A DNA stretch of 64,000 bases from Gymnothorax reevesii (taxonomy: Eukaryota; Chordata; Actinopteri; Anguilliformes; Muraenidae): positions 27,646,367 to 27,710,366 of the forward strand of contig CM056580.1 of the NCBI GenBank assembly GCA_029721435.1. The letters are read 5' to 3'. This document shows, piece by piece, positions 23,015 to 32,929 of the stretch; position 1 is the stretch's first letter, and every line of letters starts with the position of its first letter. The notes beneath the pieces are model-generated. The model was not told the origin of the DNA, did not search any database, and saw only the letters and a program-made list of their open reading frames with translations. The position numbers and the translations under genes are program-made.

Positions 23015-24610
23015 CAACCCCAATTCCGAAATAGTTGGGACAAAGTATAAATTGGGAATAAAATCAAAACGCAGTGACTTTCAAATCACACCAGCCAGTA
23101 TTTTATTCATAATAGAATAAAGATAACAAAGGAACTTAGAAATCTTACAATTTTACAATTTTACCCGAGCCCATTTCAAATTTGAGCTCATTTCAAATTT
23201 GATGGCTGCTACAGGTCTCAAAAAAGTTAACCATGGTGTAGTATCCCCTCTTCTTTTTAACACACAGTGGAGGCATCTGGGCATTGAGGAGACAAGTTTC
23301 TTGAGTTTAGCCATTGGACTTTGATCCCACTCTTGTTTAATACAGGCTTCCAGCTGCTGGAGAGTTTTGGGTCCCCTTTGATTGACTTTTAATTTGAGAA
23401 CATTTGGTGCATAATCAATCGGTGAAAGCAGGACTGCAGACAGGCCAGTTCAGCACATGGACTCTTTTACTATGAAGTCATGTTATTGTAATAGCTGCAG
23501 TATGTGGTTTTGCTTTGTCCTGCTGAAAAACACAAGGCCTTCCCTGGAATAGATGTCATCTAGAGGGGAGCATATGTTGCTCTAAAACCTTTATATACCT
23601 TTCAGCATTCATGGTGCTTCTTAAAACATGAAAGTGTCCCACACCATATGCACTAATGCATCCCCATACCATCAGAGATGCTGGCTTTTGAACTGAACAC
23701 TGATAACAGGAGGGGTGGTCTTTCTCCTCTTTAGCCTGGAGGATATGACGCCCATGGTTTCCAACAAGAATGTCAAATTTGGACTCGTCAGACCACAGGA
23801 CATTTTGCCACTTTGCTACAGTCCATTTTAAATGAGCCTTGGCCCACAGAACACTGCGGCGCGTCTGGATCATGCTCAACAATGGCTTCTGTTTTGCTTG
23901 ATAGGTTTTAGGTGGCATCTGTGGATGGCACGGCAGACTGTGTTTACAGACAGTGGTTTCTTGAAGTATTCCTGAGCCCATTTAGTAATGTCAATGACAG
24001 AATCATGCCGGTGAGTGATGCAGTGGCGTCTGAGGGCCCGAAGATCACGGGCATCCACTAAAGGTCTTCGGCCTTTTCTCTTACGCACAGAGATTTTTCC
24101 AGTTTCTCTGAATCTTTTCATGTTGTTATGTACTGTCGATGATGAGACCTTCAAACCCTTCGATATTTGACGTAGAGAAACATTGTTTTTCAAGTATTCC
24201 ACGATTTATTTACACAAGCCTTCACAGGGTGGAGAGCCTCTGGCCATCTTAACTAATGAGAGACTCGGCCTCTCTAAGACATCCCTTTTATAGCCAATCA
24301 TGTTACACACCTGATGCCAGTTAACTTAATTACTTGCCAAATGTTCTCTCAGCTGATTCTCTTATATTTTAATCGCTTTTTCAGCCCTTCATTTGCCTGT
24401 GTCACAACTTTTTTGAAACCTGTTGCAGCCAGAAAATATGAAATAAGCTCATTTTGGGGATAAAAATGTAAGATGTCTCAGTTTCAACATTTGAAATGTT
24501 ATCTATGTTCTATTGTAAATAACATGTTGGCTCATGTGATCTGAAAGTCACTGCATTTTGATTTTATTCACAATGTACACTTCGTCCCAACTATTTCGGA
24601 ATTGAGGTTG
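23015..24610 (-). mobile_element. Tc1-like transposon (copy 3)
   Basis: Left end caaccccaattccgaaatag (23015), right end ctatttcggaattgaggttg (to 24610); the inverted repeats differ by one base in their outer 20. The right flank is TA (24611-24612); the left flank is CA, probably a mutated TA. It belongs to the same family as 4132-5542, in opposite orientation, and retains the leader and start codon deleted there. It contains a 20-bp internal inversion (23396-23415). Confidence 0.93.
23228..24247 (-). pseudogene. Tc1-type transposase, broken
   Basis: ATG at 24247 begins MARGSPPCEGLCK, followed at once by TAA at codon 14 (position of a Glu codon in the family), then VEYLKNNVSLRQISKG and a helix-turn-helix. 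A frameshift near 23900 separates this from the catalytic part, which contains [13 protein letters not shown] (first Asp) and [14 protein letters not shown] stop (TAG) lies near 23560. QQDKAKPHT keeps the second Asp. The third catalytic Glu is lost because the codons for P-I-E-N-I-W are replaced by an inverted 20-bp segment. The C-terminus continues to about 23228. Confidence 0.92.
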
Positions 24611-24612
24611 TA

Positions 24613-25454
24613 CAAAATGCTTGCCTTTTCCTCAGTTTAAGTTTTATTTAGTGAAACAATTCCAGCAGCGCATTAGTTGCATGAAATGTTACTTCAAAAA
24701 GCACAAACAATTTAAACAGAGTGGTGTAATTATAAGGCGATCACAGCTGCTCTCGTCCACTAGCCCTTGCTCACCAATTGAAACCACCACATAAAATGAC
24801 GTCAGATGGGGTGAAATTACTGCCATTACAAACTAATGTTCGCTAGCTAGTTTAAACCTTTTCCATGGTGTGTTCAATGCTCGATCATAGTTTAAGATGT
24901 TTGCCACTTTTGGTGTATAGCGGAAGTGAGACGCAGAATTAACATCCACATTTGCAATCTCACATTGAAACGTAACGTTGACGTTTGACCATTATCAGCA
25001 CGTCTCATCACATTTCATGCTAAATGAATACCTAGCTGCACTATCAAGGATGTCCAGATCTTCTCCTTTGAACTGGATGTTTAGGAAATTGGTAAGAATT
25101 GCAAGTATGATTTTCCAATTGATCATTACATTCTGAAATGAAATGATCAATTCATGACTTAACCTACAGTGAAACTGCAGAGAAGCTGCCCTGTTGTCAC
25201 CATTTGAAAAAGTTGTTTAGATCCAGAGAAACTGCTACCATAGAAACATGACGTCAGGTTTCGGTACTCTATATGCATAACTCAGACTTATCACTGTTTA
25301 GTTGAAGTACAACCTCTTGTAGTATAAAGTTAACATGTGAGCACTGGAGAAATGGTCGGCAACACAAAACATACATTGCTGGTTAACACATATTTAATCA
25401 GTTAAATTCTTAACAGCAATTAATTGATAAATGATTAATTATCTACAGTCCTAG
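24613..25454. other. non-coding with two CRE palindromes
   Basis: Perfect TGACGTCA at 24797-24804 and again at 25249-25256. No coding or repeat signature was recognised with confidence. Confidence 0.4.
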
Positions 25455-25615
25455 TACGGAGACAACACATCAAATGTTGAAACTGAGCAATTTTATTGTT
25501 TTTTGAAAAATATCTCCTCATTTTGAATTTAATTCCTGCAACATGTTTTAAAAAAAGTTAGGACAGGGGCAACAAATGACTGCAAAAGTTCTATGATGCT
25601 AAAAATATACAACCG
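25455..25615. repeat. Tc1-family terminal fragment
   Basis: 'acacatcaaatgttgaaact' and 'cctcattttgaatttaatt' ... 'aaaaaagttaggacaggggc' match the subterminal wording of the Tc1 copy at 32712-35608 ('catatcaaatgttgaaagtg', 'agctcattttgaatttgatg', 'aaaaaagttgggacaggg'). No transposase part is present and the ends are undefined. Confidence 0.6.
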
Positions 25616-27939
25616 ATCGAACATCTCACAGGGTAAATGGCTTAATTGACAACAGTTCAGCAACATGATTGTGAAATAAAAACTCAGAGGTTAAGGTGGC
25701 TAGGGCTTTGCCACTCTGAAAAACTGCATGGGCAAATAGTTCAACAATTGAACCCTTAAAATGTTCTCCATAAGTTAATAATTCATTATGAAGTTGGCAA
25801 ATGACCTTCACAAGGACTCACCGGTGCCTATGAACTCTTTTGAAGGTCACAACTGACTAATTTGGCAACTGAAAATTGACAAAATTGTTGACATTTTAAG
25901 GGCAAAATCTGAAATTTTACCTCATGTATTTTGCGTCTTGTGTGACTTTAGCAGTGATTAGCACTCTAAGGGTTAAGAATGATGATTCTTATCATAAGAT
26001 TGTTATAAGGCCGCACCTCCATCTGTCCAGCTCACTGGTCTACTAAATCCAGTAGCGCATTTCAGTCATCATCCAATTATCTACACCTGTTTCTTGTTTT
26101 CTCTGAGTGAAAGCAGTGTGCATTTTTGATTGAGCTTTTCTCAGTCTCTTTGTGAAGTCTGTGTAACCTCATGCCTGTTTGACATTGCACGTCTTGTATA
26201 GGCTATTTCTCTGTCTCCACGTACAACTTCTAAAACCTGTAATCCGTGCTGTTTATTCTTTTACTGAGCACCTTCAATTTAAAGGAACCACATTTCCCAT
26301 TTTCTTTCCAATTCGTAATGCTATGTTGCTGTAGCATAGCCTAGTCTATGTATTACTCATAGTGTGAACTTTTGGGAACCTGTGTTCCTGTTTATTTTAC
26401 CTTTTTATGTTTATGCCTTCTGCAGAAGGTAATGAAACATAACCAAATTCATCCTTGCACTTGAGTCCAATCCTCGGCTTCCTGTCCTCTGAGCCTCGAC
26501 ACAGCACTACGGACAAACATTACAATTGTAAAGAATTTCGGTGTTTCATCCTCTGTGGTACATAAAATCATTTTACCTGATTGGGCCACGTAGGCCTACC
26601 AGCCCGCATTTAAGATGTGCTCTCTGATGTATTCTCTTTGATGTTTTGCGTTACTGAGACACCCTCAGGCTAACTTTGCACTTTTCTGCTAGCACCTGGC
26701 CCTAAGCCTCCCATCTGGAATGATTCTGCTAAATTACATTCTATGAGCCACATGAGGCCAGGGGACAGTGAAATGTGATAATAAGATAGCCAGGATGTGT
26801 AGTCATTACTAATTGTCTGTGGAAAATACTGTTGATTATACAACTAGACTATATTTCAACAATATTTAAACAGTGAGCTTACACATTTTTATCAACATTT
26901 TATTTGAGTATTGCCCGTGCTCTTTTCAGCAATAGTTCATATGTGTTCATCAGTCCACGACAAAGTGTGCTGAGCTGTCACATCATGGTTAGTGATGTTT
27001 TGCTCTCTGGATTAACTGGTTTAGCAAATCATCAGTGTTCTAGCCCAGAATTTTCCACAGGGCGGTGCCATATGTGTCTGATTGTTGTGGATACTTGTTC
27101 CTGTGAGTGCCAAATGCATGAAACCCCAGTAGGCTGGTCCAGGGGCATGCACCCCAGAAAAGGTTTGGAAAATTGAAGTGATTGGGTGCATTTTGGTGAA
27201 ATTTTGCAATGAATTTTTACCAATCATTTCACTTCCTTTTTTTGTGACTGAAATTGCAATTTTCACTCATTTTGATGGGCAAGAGATGCATGAATATGTT
27301 GTCGACTGTAAGTGCAATCGAATTCTCTTGTTTGCATGGCTGTCTTCCCAAACCCCTGTTCATGCCACTTTACACCTTTCCTTTACCTCATGATGTTTTC
27401 CATCAGGGTTGAAGAAAATTGGTTAGGAGTTAGATGATAGGATGTGATTTTTGAACTATTTGAATGCAGCCCATGTCAAAGAGGTTAGCTCTGTTGCTAA
27501 CCATCAGGCTAGCTAATGCTGAGTCTGAACAGAAAGGGAAATGTAGTGTCATCTGAGGGAAAGACATGTCTTTGCCTCAAATTCCGATGAGGAAGGGAAA
27601 CAGAAACAGCTTGCGGATGGACCAAGCTATTGACTTGCAGGGAGTGGTTTTGACAGGAGAATTTATATTGTTTTATATCTGTTCGCATTATTCTAATGTC
27701 ACCTGTACAACCAATTTAAGCATTATTTGGCGTTATCAACTTCATTTTTCCTCTCAAATTGCCTGCTGTAGTCCCATAGTTCACTGTGTTTTTAGATTTT
27801 TTTTTTAAGACAAGGAAAGACTCAAACACAGAAGAAAAAGACTTGAGTCTTGATTTGAAATATTTCCTCCAAAATTCATTCCAAGACTATACAGACAAAA
27901 AGAACTGTGTAAAAGTGCAAAAAATTGCAGTGGTGCAAA
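25616..27939. other. non-coding; possible LTR-like repeat at 25990-26520
   Basis: 25990-26520 is pyrimidine-rich and ends '...cacttgagtccaatcctcgg', the style of a dispersed fish LTR-like or promoter-like repeat, but no paired ends were found. 26880-27800 holds only short frames. Confidence 0.35.
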
Positions 27940-27968
27940 CGTTTCAGTCCAAATTGGACTTTCCTCAG
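27940..27968 (-). other. hammerhead-core-like stem-loop (copy B)
   Basis: Minus strand reads CTGAGGAA, then AGTCC-AATTT-GGACT (perfect 5-bp stem), then GAAACG. The order is that of a hammerhead ribozyme core (CUGANGA, stem II, GAAA) but with one extra A before the stem. No cleavage-site strand was identified. It shares layout with 31327-31355 and 55481-55506. Confidence 0.4.
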
Positions 27969-28165
27969 TGTGAAAGGAAGCATGTATACTCAGCCACTGC
28001 ATTTTAAAGGTTTCTCTTCAGCTGATTTGTAATCTAGAGCTTAATTTGTCACACCTAAAACCAATTACCTGCAAGCCAAAACATCAAACACATCAAGGTG
28101 TACAATTTAGTATGAACCAAATAGTCATGTCAACACTGGTGTGTGTATATATATATATATATATA

Positions 28166-29735
28166 CAGTGGGGGAAATAAGTATTTGACCCCTCGCTGAT
28201 TTTGCAGGTTTGCCCACTTACAAAGAATGCAACAATCTATCATTTTAATCGTATATACATTCTAACAGTGAGAGACAGAATCACAAAGAAAATTCCAGAA
28301 AATCATGTCATATGAATTTATAAAAATTGATAACCATCTGATGAGGAAAAATAAGTATTTGACCCCCTACCAAACAGCAAGGATTCTGAATCCCACAAGC
28401 CAGTTAGTCTTTCTTTAACACACACCCCCAATCCCAAATAATTATTAACATCAAATACACCTGCATCACCTCATTACCTGTATAAAAGACATCTGTCCAC
28501 TCCCGAACAACCAGATTCCTACATCTCCACCATAGGCAAGACCAAAGAGCTGTCTAAGGACATCAGGGACAAGATTGTTGACCTACACAAGGCTGGGATG
28601 GGCTACAAGAGAATCGGAAAGCAACTTTGAGAGAAAAGATCAACTGTCGGTGCAGTTATCAGGAAATGGAAGAAGTACCACACTGCCGCCAACCTCCCTC
28701 GGTCTGGGCCTCCATGCAAGGTCTCGCCTCGTGAGATGTCCCCGATCATGCGAACGGTGAGGAATCACTAGGGGGGAACTGGTTAATGAACTGAAGGCAG
28801 CTGGGACCACAGTTACAAAAGAAACAGTTGGTATCACACTTCGCGGTCATGGATTGAAATCCTGCAGCGCACTCAAGGTCCCCCTGCTCAAGAAGGCACA
28901 TGTACAGGCCCGCCTGAAGTTCGCCATTGACCACCTGGATGAATCAGAAGAGGCCTGGAAGAAGGTGATGTGGTCAGATGAGACCAAAATAGAACTTTTT
29001 GGGCTCAACTCAACTCGCCGTGTTTGGAGGGCAAAGAACACAGAGTACAACCCAAAGAACACCATCCCCACCGTCAAGCACAGTGGTGCTTTTCAGCCAA
29101 GGGGACGGCACAACTCGATTGCTTTGAGGGGAGGATGGACGGGGCCATATACCGTGGAATTCTGGACCAACAGCTCCTTCCCTCAGTGAGAGAGCTGAAC
29201 ATGGGTCGAGAATGGGTGTTTCAGCACGACAACTACCCTAAGCACACCGCGAAAACAACAAAAGAGTGGCTGAATAAGTACATCAAGGGTCTGGAGTGGC
29301 TTAGCCAGTCTCCAGACCTGAATCCAATTGAAAATCTTTACCGGGAGCTTAAAATTCGGGTTGCAAGGTCGACAGCCTCGGGACCTGAATAATTTGGAGG
29401 CTATCTGCAGGGAGGAGTGGCCCAACATTCCTGCCAAAATGTGCACAAACCTTGTCAACAACTATAAAAATTGTTTGACATCTTTGCTGGCCAATAATGG
29501 CTTTTTTACAAAATATAAACATGCTGTTTGTCTCGGGGGTCAAATACTTATTTTTGACAAAAAATATGCAAATAAATTCCTAAAATGCATACAATGTCTT
29601 ATTCCACTTTTTTAGTGATATTCTGTCTCTCACTGTTAAAATAAACCTATCATTAAAATTATAGACCGTTGCACTCTTTGTTAGTGGGCAAACCTGCAAA
29701 ATCAGCAAGGGGTCAAATACTTATTTCCCCCACTG
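28166..29735 (+). mobile_element. Tc1-like transposon in a (TA)n tract (copy 4)
   Basis: Left end cagtgggggaaataagtatt (28166) and right end aatacttatttcccccactg (to 29735) are perfect inverted repeats over 20 bases. The flanks are (TA)n runs (28146-28165 and 29736-29748), so the TA duplication is hidden in the microsatellite. The TIR text is that of a fish family known from several lineages (Passport-like). The transposase it carries is broken. Confidence 0.95.
28532..29613 (+). pseudogene. Tc1-type transposase, broken
   Basis: The start codon is changed to ATA (28532) before [24 protein letters not shown] (Gly codon in the family) ends the first helix-turn-helix after GKQL. Further shifts occur around 28770-28800. 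[14 protein letters not shown] (first Asp) lies in the frame at 28854-29189; a small deletion near 29095 shifts the frame to give [17 protein letters not shown] (second Asp) and [12 protein letters not shown] (Glu). Asp and Glu are 33 residues apart, one codon short of the family's 34. A last shift near 29375 leads into the C-terminus ending near 29613. All three acidic residues survive, but the gene cannot be translated. Confidence 0.92.
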
Positions 29736-29768
29736 TATATATATATATGATAATGAGACGCACTAAAG

Positions 29769-29973
29769 CAGGGATACTCACTCTTTTCCAGAATGAGCCG
29801 CAGTGGGTGCAGGCTTTCATTCTAACCATGCAGTCTCATACCTGATTCTACTAATCATGGGTCTTTGGCAAAAGCCTCAAGGGTTGATTAGTAGAATAAG
29901 GTGTGTGACTGGTTGGTTAGAATGAAAGCCTGCACCCACAGCGGCTCAATCTGGAAAAGAGTGAGTATCCCTG
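29769..29973. mobile_element. palindromic hAT-type MITE with 8-bp TSD
   Basis: A 205-bp element whose halves are near-complete inverted repeats: cagggatactcactcttttc at the left and its complement at the right, extending about 60 bases inward to 'ttctaacca'/'tggttagaa'. It is flanked by identical 8-bp duplications cactaaag (29761-29768 and 29974-29981), the hAT signature. It has no coding capacity. Confidence 0.92.
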
Positions 29974-29981
29974 CACTAAAG

Positions 29982-31060
29982 GGAAAAACGTCACAAAAAA
30001 CAAGTCTTATTTAATAGTTCATTTTAAACCATTGGGATGTAATGTTTTAAGATAAAAGATATATCTGCATTCACACTGGAGTAAAATTTGATCCATATTT
30101 CCACCACACCACAGCAGAGTATGATATGCACTACATTTTAAATGATGTACTTTGCATTCTTAATGAATGCAAATTCATTTGATAAAATTCTCTCCTTCTA
30201 CCAGTTTTACTGCTTGTACCTGTCCAGCTTCATTGAAAGCCCAATTTTGTTGGTCACTCCTCATATTCACCGGAGTAAGTTGAAAATCAAAAAATTTTGT
30301 CCACCACATTTATTTGGTCAACTAACTAACTAACAACAAACAAGCTAACTAGCCAGATACTATGCAATGTAGCAGCTAGTAATAAGCAGGATAGAATTTT
30401 AAAATATATATACATAGCTTGGGAGCTATATACCTGCACTGATTCAGTGTTCACTCCCTACAAAATAGGCTTATAATAATTATTAGCTTCAAAAACGTAG
30501 CTAGCAAATTAATTATGCATAATATCTACGAACAGATCACTGTCCGATGACTTTACATTTGGCTGCAAGCAGCCGATCTCCTCAACTAACGTAGACTCAC
30601 GGCATTCCAGACACTTGACCATTTGAGGTAAATAAATCAATTAATATCTACAGGTCACAAATGAAATCTACATCTGTGTCAGCATTTTTTCCTTTTTTTT
30701 CCAACCAAGAAGCAGGTACTCCATGCATTCGAGAGAAATCTCAGAAAGTTTTCTCTGTGCTCCTGCGGCTGCAACAACATGGTGGATGGGGAGTATTTTG
30801 TGACTGGACTTTCCAGGGTGGGAAGAGGCTAGCATTGATGAAACACTAATTTCAGGGTCCTTTTAATCAAGAGAAAGCAGATTAAATTCAACAAAATTTG
30901 AGAAAGTCATCATAAAACATTTTAGGACTCACTTTTAACCCTAGTCCTGCTGGTCACTGGTATATAGAGGACCTGCACCCATTTCCCTGCGTGCCGCTCG
31001 TATATATTATTCCCCGGTAGCTATTTGGCTGTATGCTTGTCCTCAATATTATATGTTATT
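29982..31060. other. non-coding, nothing recognised
   Basis: AT-rich sequence with short frames. No terminal repeats were detected. Confidence 0.4.
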
Positions 31061-31159
31061 AATTGCTTATTACCATATTGCCTTGGTATTGGCCTGAGGG
31101 TCGCCGTATTGTACCGCGACCCAAAGGACAATACCAAGGCAATGTGAAAATAAGCAATT
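31061..31159. repeat. 99-bp imperfect palindrome
   Basis: Three nested perfect arms: aattgcttatt (31061-31071) with aataagcaatt (31149-31159); attgccttggtattg (31077-31091) with caataccaaggcaat (31129-31143); gggtcgc (31098-31104) with gcgaccc (31116-31122). It could extrude as a cruciform or fold as RNA. It may be the core of a foldback element, but no target duplication was found. Confidence 0.75.
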
Positions 31160-31326
31160 TATAATATTTTTATTCATTGGTAAGGTATGTTGTGCTAGAA
31201 ATTAAGAAAAAATAGCATGCACATCCACTCAACTGAGGTGCAGGACAATGTGAAAATAAGCAAAAAGATAAATGGTAACGTCCGCACACAAAGACAATGC
31301 TCCCAAAAAATGTATTCTGTCGTCAA

Positions 31327-31355
31327 CGTTTCGATCACAAAGTGATCTTCGTCAG
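31327..31355 (-). other. hammerhead-core-like stem-loop (copy A)
   Basis: Minus strand reads CTGACGAA, then GATCAC-TTT-GTGATC (perfect 6-bp stem), then GAAACG. It matches the hammerhead ribozyme core order but carries an extra A after CTGACGA. It lies 170 bases from the palindrome at 31061-31159. No stem III or cleavage site was recognised. Confidence 0.45.
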
Positions 31356-32029
31356 GATAAAAGAAAACAGCACACTCACATCTCTATAAGCACTTACTCA
31401 GATTCACAATTGAACACAATCATTGACATCAGGTGTGCTCAATTGCTCAGATCAATCAACAGGGCACAGATGTAATCTGCAGAGTGAGCAGGTAAGGTGT
31501 GTGTGCTGAAGAAAGAGCACATAGAACACAGAGAAACGTACAATCCCAAGACAAGTATATATAAATTTTTTGTTTTTGTTTTGTTTTTTAGTTTAAGACA
31601 AACAATGCCAATCTGGACACAAAAAGTATCAAAAATCAATTGTACATCGAAGAACAGAATAACTACAGAAAAAAAAAAAATAATAATAACACTAACCAAG
31701 GAAGATACATGAGAAACATGGCAAAGTAGTATGCAACTGCCTCCATCCCCTCAGTATATACACATACACAAATGAAAAAGGAGAAAAAAAATATTAAAAT
31801 ATCAAATACAAAAAATTTATTGAAATGACCTAATGTCGAAGGATTCATTCAGACCCCTAACCATGTTGTGCTATCATGACAGTATTATGACTATGACTTC
31901 TGAAGTACGTGACTTCAAGACTCATTAAAGAGCTAATGCTAGGTCTGTGACTGCTTATGCACCTGCTGAACTCAGCCAATACAGGGTTGGCAAAAATAGG
32001 ATATATTGGAAGGCCGTTTTTACTGTATG
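31356..32029. other. non-coding, A/T-rich
   Basis: Contains A-runs (about 31670-31690) and T-runs. Probably the body of the same repeat as the preceding motif at its start. No protein motif. Confidence 0.35.
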
Positions 32030-32203
32030 CTCTTTCACACCTGATCCATTTCAGGGCTTCGTGCTGTTTGGTTGAAAAAATCTACCTGAAGAGGGTGTGG
32101 ATGAAGGTGCATTGGGCCTTAAATGGATAAGGTGTGTAAAAGTAGAGCTGCAACAAAAACCTGCAGGACAGGGGGTCCTTGAGGACTGGGTTGGGAACCA
32201 CTG
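32030..32203 (-). repeat. hAT-MITE-like half element
   Basis: The end 'ctgcaggacagggggtcctt' ... 'gggttgggaaccactg' (to 32203) reads like the terminus of a common fish hAT MITE (minus sense cagtggttcccaacc). The opposite terminus is missing, so this is a truncated copy. Confidence 0.45.
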
Positions 32204-32709
32204 TTTTAGCCAATGAGCTCAGGCCTGCAGGCATGAGGAGAGGAGGATAACCCTAGTCCTGCATTTAGGCTAATGCTTAATAAAGTTATCCAGCCTTAAG
32301 TTATAAAATTTACAAGTTTAGAAATGCTTAATCAGACGGAACAGATTGCTGTCACCACATCAACCCACTGAGGCAGAAATTATATCTAAATTAAGTGTGA
32401 TACCACTGATCAGACAATAAAGAAATCAATTTTGTGATTTTCTTTGTTTTCACATCATAACTGTGTTATTGGCTATTTATCCCCTCTAATTATTCACTTA
32501 GGTTTTTTTCTTAAGAGGTTCAAAGTCAGAAAAGGCTTGTTTTAATTGTGGGACTCTCAGATGTCACTCAGAAGTTCTGCATCAGTGGGTTGAAGTGCTT
32601 CACTGAAGCTACATCACACTTTCATTGAGAGAAATATCCAAACCTACAATGCCATGTTTGTATAACCAAAGCATTAATGTTACATCAAATGAAAAATATC
32701 TATTTCTTG
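32204..32709. other. non-coding, nothing recognised
   Basis: No supportable feature was seen between the MITE half and the next Tc1 element. Confidence 0.4.
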
Positions 32710-32929
32710 TACAAGCCCCAATTCCAGTGAACTTGGGACGTTGTGAAAAAGGTGAATAAAAACAATGCAATGATTTGCAAATCTCTTAAACTCACATTTT
32801 ATTCACAATAGAACATAGACAACATATCAAATGTTGAAAGTGAGACATCCTGCCATTACATGAAAAATATTAGCTCATTTTGAATTTGATGGCAGCAACA
32901 CATCTCAAAAAAGTTGGGACAGGGCCCTG

